64,000 nt of DNA. It comes from Trichodesmium sp050015995. GTDB taxonomy: Bacteria; Cyanobacteriota; Cyanobacteriia; Cyanobacteriales; Microcoleaceae. Position 1 is the first letter of the stretch, and each line of letters starts with the position of its first letter. The translations under genes were made by a program, and so were the position numbers. Of the stretch, positions 61,687 through 64,000 are shown in pieces. The stretch is from assembly GCF_050015995.1 (NCBI RefSeq), contig NZ_JBNHEP010000097.1:1-64000 (forward strand), written 5' to 3'. Under the pieces are notes generated by a model, which saw only the letters and a list, made by a program, of their open reading frames with translations, did no database searches and had not been told where the DNA came from.

Positions 61687-61864
61687 ACTTAGAAGAAAAG
61701 CTTATCAAGTTTTGGTCGATAATTTGGGTCAAATTAATACCATTCGTTTTTTACAACAAGTGGGATGGGGGTATGGTGATTATACTAAGGAACGAGAAGA
61801 GTTACTTCAAGGAGTAACGCGGGAAGAATTTTTGCAAGACCTGGAGCGGATTAGAAATTCTTAA
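61673..61864 (+). CDS. small partner of the PIN protein, putative antitoxin
   Basis: 63 residues (MTPIELRRKAYQVLVDNLGQ, INTIRFLQQVGWGYGDYTKE, REELLQGVTREEFLQDLERI). Helical and charged. It overlaps the PIN gene by 14 bases. I recall the same small protein next to PIN genes in other cyanobacteria, but no experimental role is known to me; antitoxin is inferred from context. Confidence 0.75.
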   Translation: MTPIELRRKAYQVLVDNLGQINTIRFLQQVGWGYGDYTKEREELLQGVTREEFLQDLERIRNS

Positions 61865-62000
61865 AAATGATTTATAGAACTCATTGGGGAAGCTATTAGG
61901 TATCTCCATAAAAGAGGGAGCAGGGAGTAGAGGGAAACAGATGAAACAGGAATTTTTGGGGTAAAATTAAGTTTTTGAGTAAATTTGTGGTTGGGTTGTT

Positions 62001-63503
62001 ATGGGTAATGAGGGTATGAATGCTGGTCAGTTGTTGAAGCAGGCTAATAGGTTGAAGAGAGAGGGAAGGTTGGATGAGGCGATCGCTCTTTATCATCAGG
62101 TTATTGATATTAATCCTAATTTTGCTTGGGCATATAATAATTTGGGTGATGCTTTTGTTAAGCAGGGAAAGTTAGATGAGGGTGTTGTTGAGTATCGACG
62201 GGCAATTGAAATTAATCCAAATTCGGCTTGGTTTAACTATCAGTTAGGTAAAACTTTAATTCAGCTTAGTAGTTTTCGTAATGCCATCTTGTATTTTAAG
62301 AATGCAGTAGCAATTAACCCTAAAATTTACAATCTTTGCCTAATCTTTGATTATATTTTAAATCAAAATAAAAAAGCTTTAGATGATGTACTTCTCACAA
62401 ACAAAATCAGCCAAAACAACTATGTAATTCAATCTAATACTTATTATTTTGACACAAATAAAAACTATCTGAAACTGACCGAAACTCCTGAATGGATTAC
62501 TGTATTACTTAAACCTAAATCTATTTATTCTCTGACTGTAGAAGCTTTTTCAGAAGTCGCTACCTCAGACAAATCATTGATAGAGTTTGAATTGTTTGAC
62601 AAAGACAATGAGGAAATTCCCTATATAAAAAGTTTAAAATTAGGCGTGGCAAGCAGATCAATAAAAACTCAAGAGAAGAAATTTTCAAAATACAGGGTTA
62701 ATTTATTGACTCCACCTAAAATAAAGTATGCCAAAATAGGTTTTAGGGGTTTGTATAGCGAATTACCTATTATTCTCAAAAATCAAATAAAATTGGAGCC
62801 GGTACAGTCGAATAGTTCATTAAAGCATTTAGTCGAGCCAAATAGTTCACTAAAGTATTTAATAGTAGCGACTGCTAGAAGTGGAACAAAGTTTATGTCA
62901 GAAGCTTTGAAAAGCATAGGCGTAAGGTGTGGTCATGAAGCGTTCTTTGGTCTGCTGTCATCTAAGCAACCTAAATTAACCAGGGCAGACGTAGAAAATA
63001 GAATGAAGCTTTACACACAGTTTGAAGCAGACTCAAGTTGGTTAGCAGTTCCCTTTCTGGGTACAGACATAATTCCTAGCAATACTAAAATAGTTCACCT
63101 AACTCGCCATCCGGAAAATGTTTGTGAATCATTGATAGCTTTTGGTTTTTTTAACCGTAAAGATAACTGCTACACTAATTACCTTCTTCAGCACATACCA
63201 GAAATCAAAGCCTCAGATCCAGAAATTGTCAAATGTTGTAAGTGGTACTTGCACTGGCATCAAAAGATTCAGCGCCGCTATGAGCAAGAAGTAATTCATC
63301 ACAAAATTGAAGATGGTGTTACAGTATTATTTGAAAAGCTTAATCTTAGCTTTCATAAGTATAAAATATTTGATGAAACAAATTGTAATACTAGAAATCC
63401 AAATAATCGTCGTTGCGTTCGCTTACTATCAGAACTGAAGGAAGCAGATCTTCTAAATCAGTTGGTTGAGATAAGCGAAATATATGGCTATTCGTTATCG
63501 TAA
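62001..63503 (+). CDS. TPR protein with a sulfotransferase-like domain
   Basis: 500 residues. Three N-terminal TPR units: GQLLKQANRLKREGRLDEAIALYHQVIDINPN, FAWAYNNLGDAFVKQGKLDEGVVEYRRAIEINPN and SAWFNYQLGKTLIQLSSFRNAILYFKNAVAINPK. A beta-sandwich middle (about 150-275) follows, then a sulfotransferase fold: PAPS-binding loop YLIVATARSGTKFMSEAL (about 290) and a 3'-phosphate motif region VHLTRHPENVCESLIAFGF (about 370). The TPR-sulfotransferase type occurs in cyanobacteria, often near glycan or methyltransferase genes; a methyltransferase fragment is the next gene. The acceptor is unknown. Two truncated copies of the 5' end lie upstream at 58974 and 61141. Confidence 0.85.
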   Translation: MGNEGMNAGQLLKQANRLKREGRLDEAIALYHQVIDINPNFAWAYNNLGDAFVKQGKLDEGVVEYRRAIEINPNSAWFNYQLGKTLIQLSSFRNAILYFKNAVAINPKIYNLCLIFDYILNQNKKALDDVLLTNKISQNNYVIQSNTYYFDTNKNYLKLTETPEWITVLLKPKSIYSLTVEAFSEVATSDKSLIEFELFDKDNEEIPYIKSLKLGVASRSIKTQEKKFSKYRVNLLTPPKIKYAKIGFRGLYSELPIILKNQIKLEPVQSNSSLKHLVEPNSSLKYLIVATARSGTKFMSEALKSIGVRCGHEAFFGLLSSKQPKLTRADVENRMKLYTQFEADSSWLAVPFLGTDIIPSNTKIVHLTRHPENVCESLIAFGFFNRKDNCYTNYLLQHIPEIKASDPEIVKCCKWYLHWHQKIQRRYEQEVIHHKIEDGVTVLFEKLNLSFHKYKIFDETNCNTRNPNNRRCVRLLSELKEADLLNQLVEISEIYGYSLS

Positions 63504-63685
63504 AAGAGAGCTTTTTTGGTTGCTTTTGTTTAATTCGATAGGGTTTTCAGCCGACTATCTACTTTAAAAATAAGCTTTGACTGATGAGAGTTTTAGTCAT
63601 TTTTTTTGCTTAATTCGCAATAAATCTATTGCATATATGTGCAATTAGACCAGTTTGATATCACCAATCTGCTTTAGCTCATAAA

Positions 63686-64000
63686 TTACAGGTTTGCAGT
63701 AGGTAATTTATCTATTTTAACTGCTTTAACTCTATCCCATTTTTTATTTGATTCTGTGTTGTAGATACATATAAGACGACGAGATGGAGACTCTACTTCT
63801 TGTATAATATTTTGGTAGTTAGGCTCTCGTCCAAACCAACTATTCATTTTTTCTAGATCTACCGGATCGTGTATGTGACCTTTCGTTTGACCTTTTGGCC
63901 ATTTGTAGGGCACAGAAACCACTAACAGGCGCGCAGTTTCTAGTAATTTTTGGCAGAAAGCTCTAGCATTTGGGACGTGTTCAATTACCTGAAGGCACAT
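63686..64000 (-). CDS. class I SAM-dependent methyltransferase, C-terminal part
   Basis: 104 residues visible; the reading frame continues past the window edge, so the first Met seen is probably internal. QVIEHVPNARAFCQKLLETARLLVVSVPYKWP is the post-motif II and motif III region of a class I methyltransferase, with KGHIHDPVDLEKMNSWFG after it. The SAM-binding glycine motif must lie outside. Acceptor unknown; it converges with the TPR-sulfotransferase gene. Confidence 0.8.
   Translation of the reverse strand: MCLQVIEHVPNARAFCQKLLETARLLVVSVPYKWPKGQTKGHIHDPVDLEKMNSWFGREPNYQNIIQEVESPSRRLICIYNTESNKKWDRVKAVKIDKLPTANL

Overview
The window is AT-rich DNA from a cyanobacterium, most likely a filamentous one of the Trichodesmium/Okeania/Lyngbya kind. 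The evidence is a phycobilisome lyase (cpcT), the sulfolipid genes sqdB and sqdX, a DUF4335-OmpA pair, a PEP-CTERM protein, xisH-xisI, many GCGATCGC (HIP1) octamers, tandem short repeats, and very many small palindromic and transposon-derived repeats. The genus is inferred only; no rRNA or tRNA gene was recognised.

Layout. 1-9.5 kb: a truncated collagen-like gene, cpcT, sqdB and sqdX (separated by a decayed DUF4291 gene and repeats), a GAF-GAF-PAS adenylate cyclase and a pentapeptide-repeat protein. 9.5-19 kb: an IS630-type transposase relic abutting an RTX-type calcium-binding protein, a PEP-CTERM protein, a Bax-inhibitor-1-like membrane protein, prfB with a programmed +1 frameshift, a transglutaminase-like enzyme and a YihY/BrkB membrane protein. 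18.8-27 kb: a DUF262 / HEPN gene pair (candidate defence module) and a 1906-residue alpha-2-macroglobulin-like lipoprotein without its thioester motif. 27-30.9 kb: an Rpn-type nuclease, relics of hsdM, hsdS and a DUF3368 gene, and a complete 799-bp IS1-family element with an 8-bp target duplication and a broken transposase. 30.9-35.6 kb: an NAD-metabolism group (pncB, ADP-ribosylglycohydrolase, nadD, NrtR-like regulator with an internal stop).

35.7-40.5 kb, minus strand: a compact cluster of two paralogous P-loop GTPase-like proteins (one fused to a seven-repeat WD40 propeller), a small helical protein, a CD225/dispanin-like membrane protein and a further membrane-anchored protein. This is the strongest candidate for an undescribed system. 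41-50.8 kb: a phosphodiester glycosidase, a TnpB-related protein, two exported proteins, rpsD, moaA, and a protein with a possible winged helix coupled by an ATGA overlap to an MscS channel. 51.7-56.3 kb: a TSUP permease whose stop codon lies in the left-end hairpin of an IsrB element (RuvC nuclease without HNH, with a probable omega RNA upstream), then DUF4335 and OmpA proteins. 57.3-64 kb: accessory genes (Uma2, RelE/ParE-type toxin-antitoxin, Rpn, XisH/XisI, PIN toxin with partner) interleaved with three copies of the 5' end of a TPR-sulfotransferase gene, only the last intact; a truncated methyltransferase ends the window.

Repeats are a main feature: several MITE-like elements with terminal inverted repeats, a 28-bp palindrome family (one copy inside a reading frame), and a repeat present in three apparently nested insertion states.
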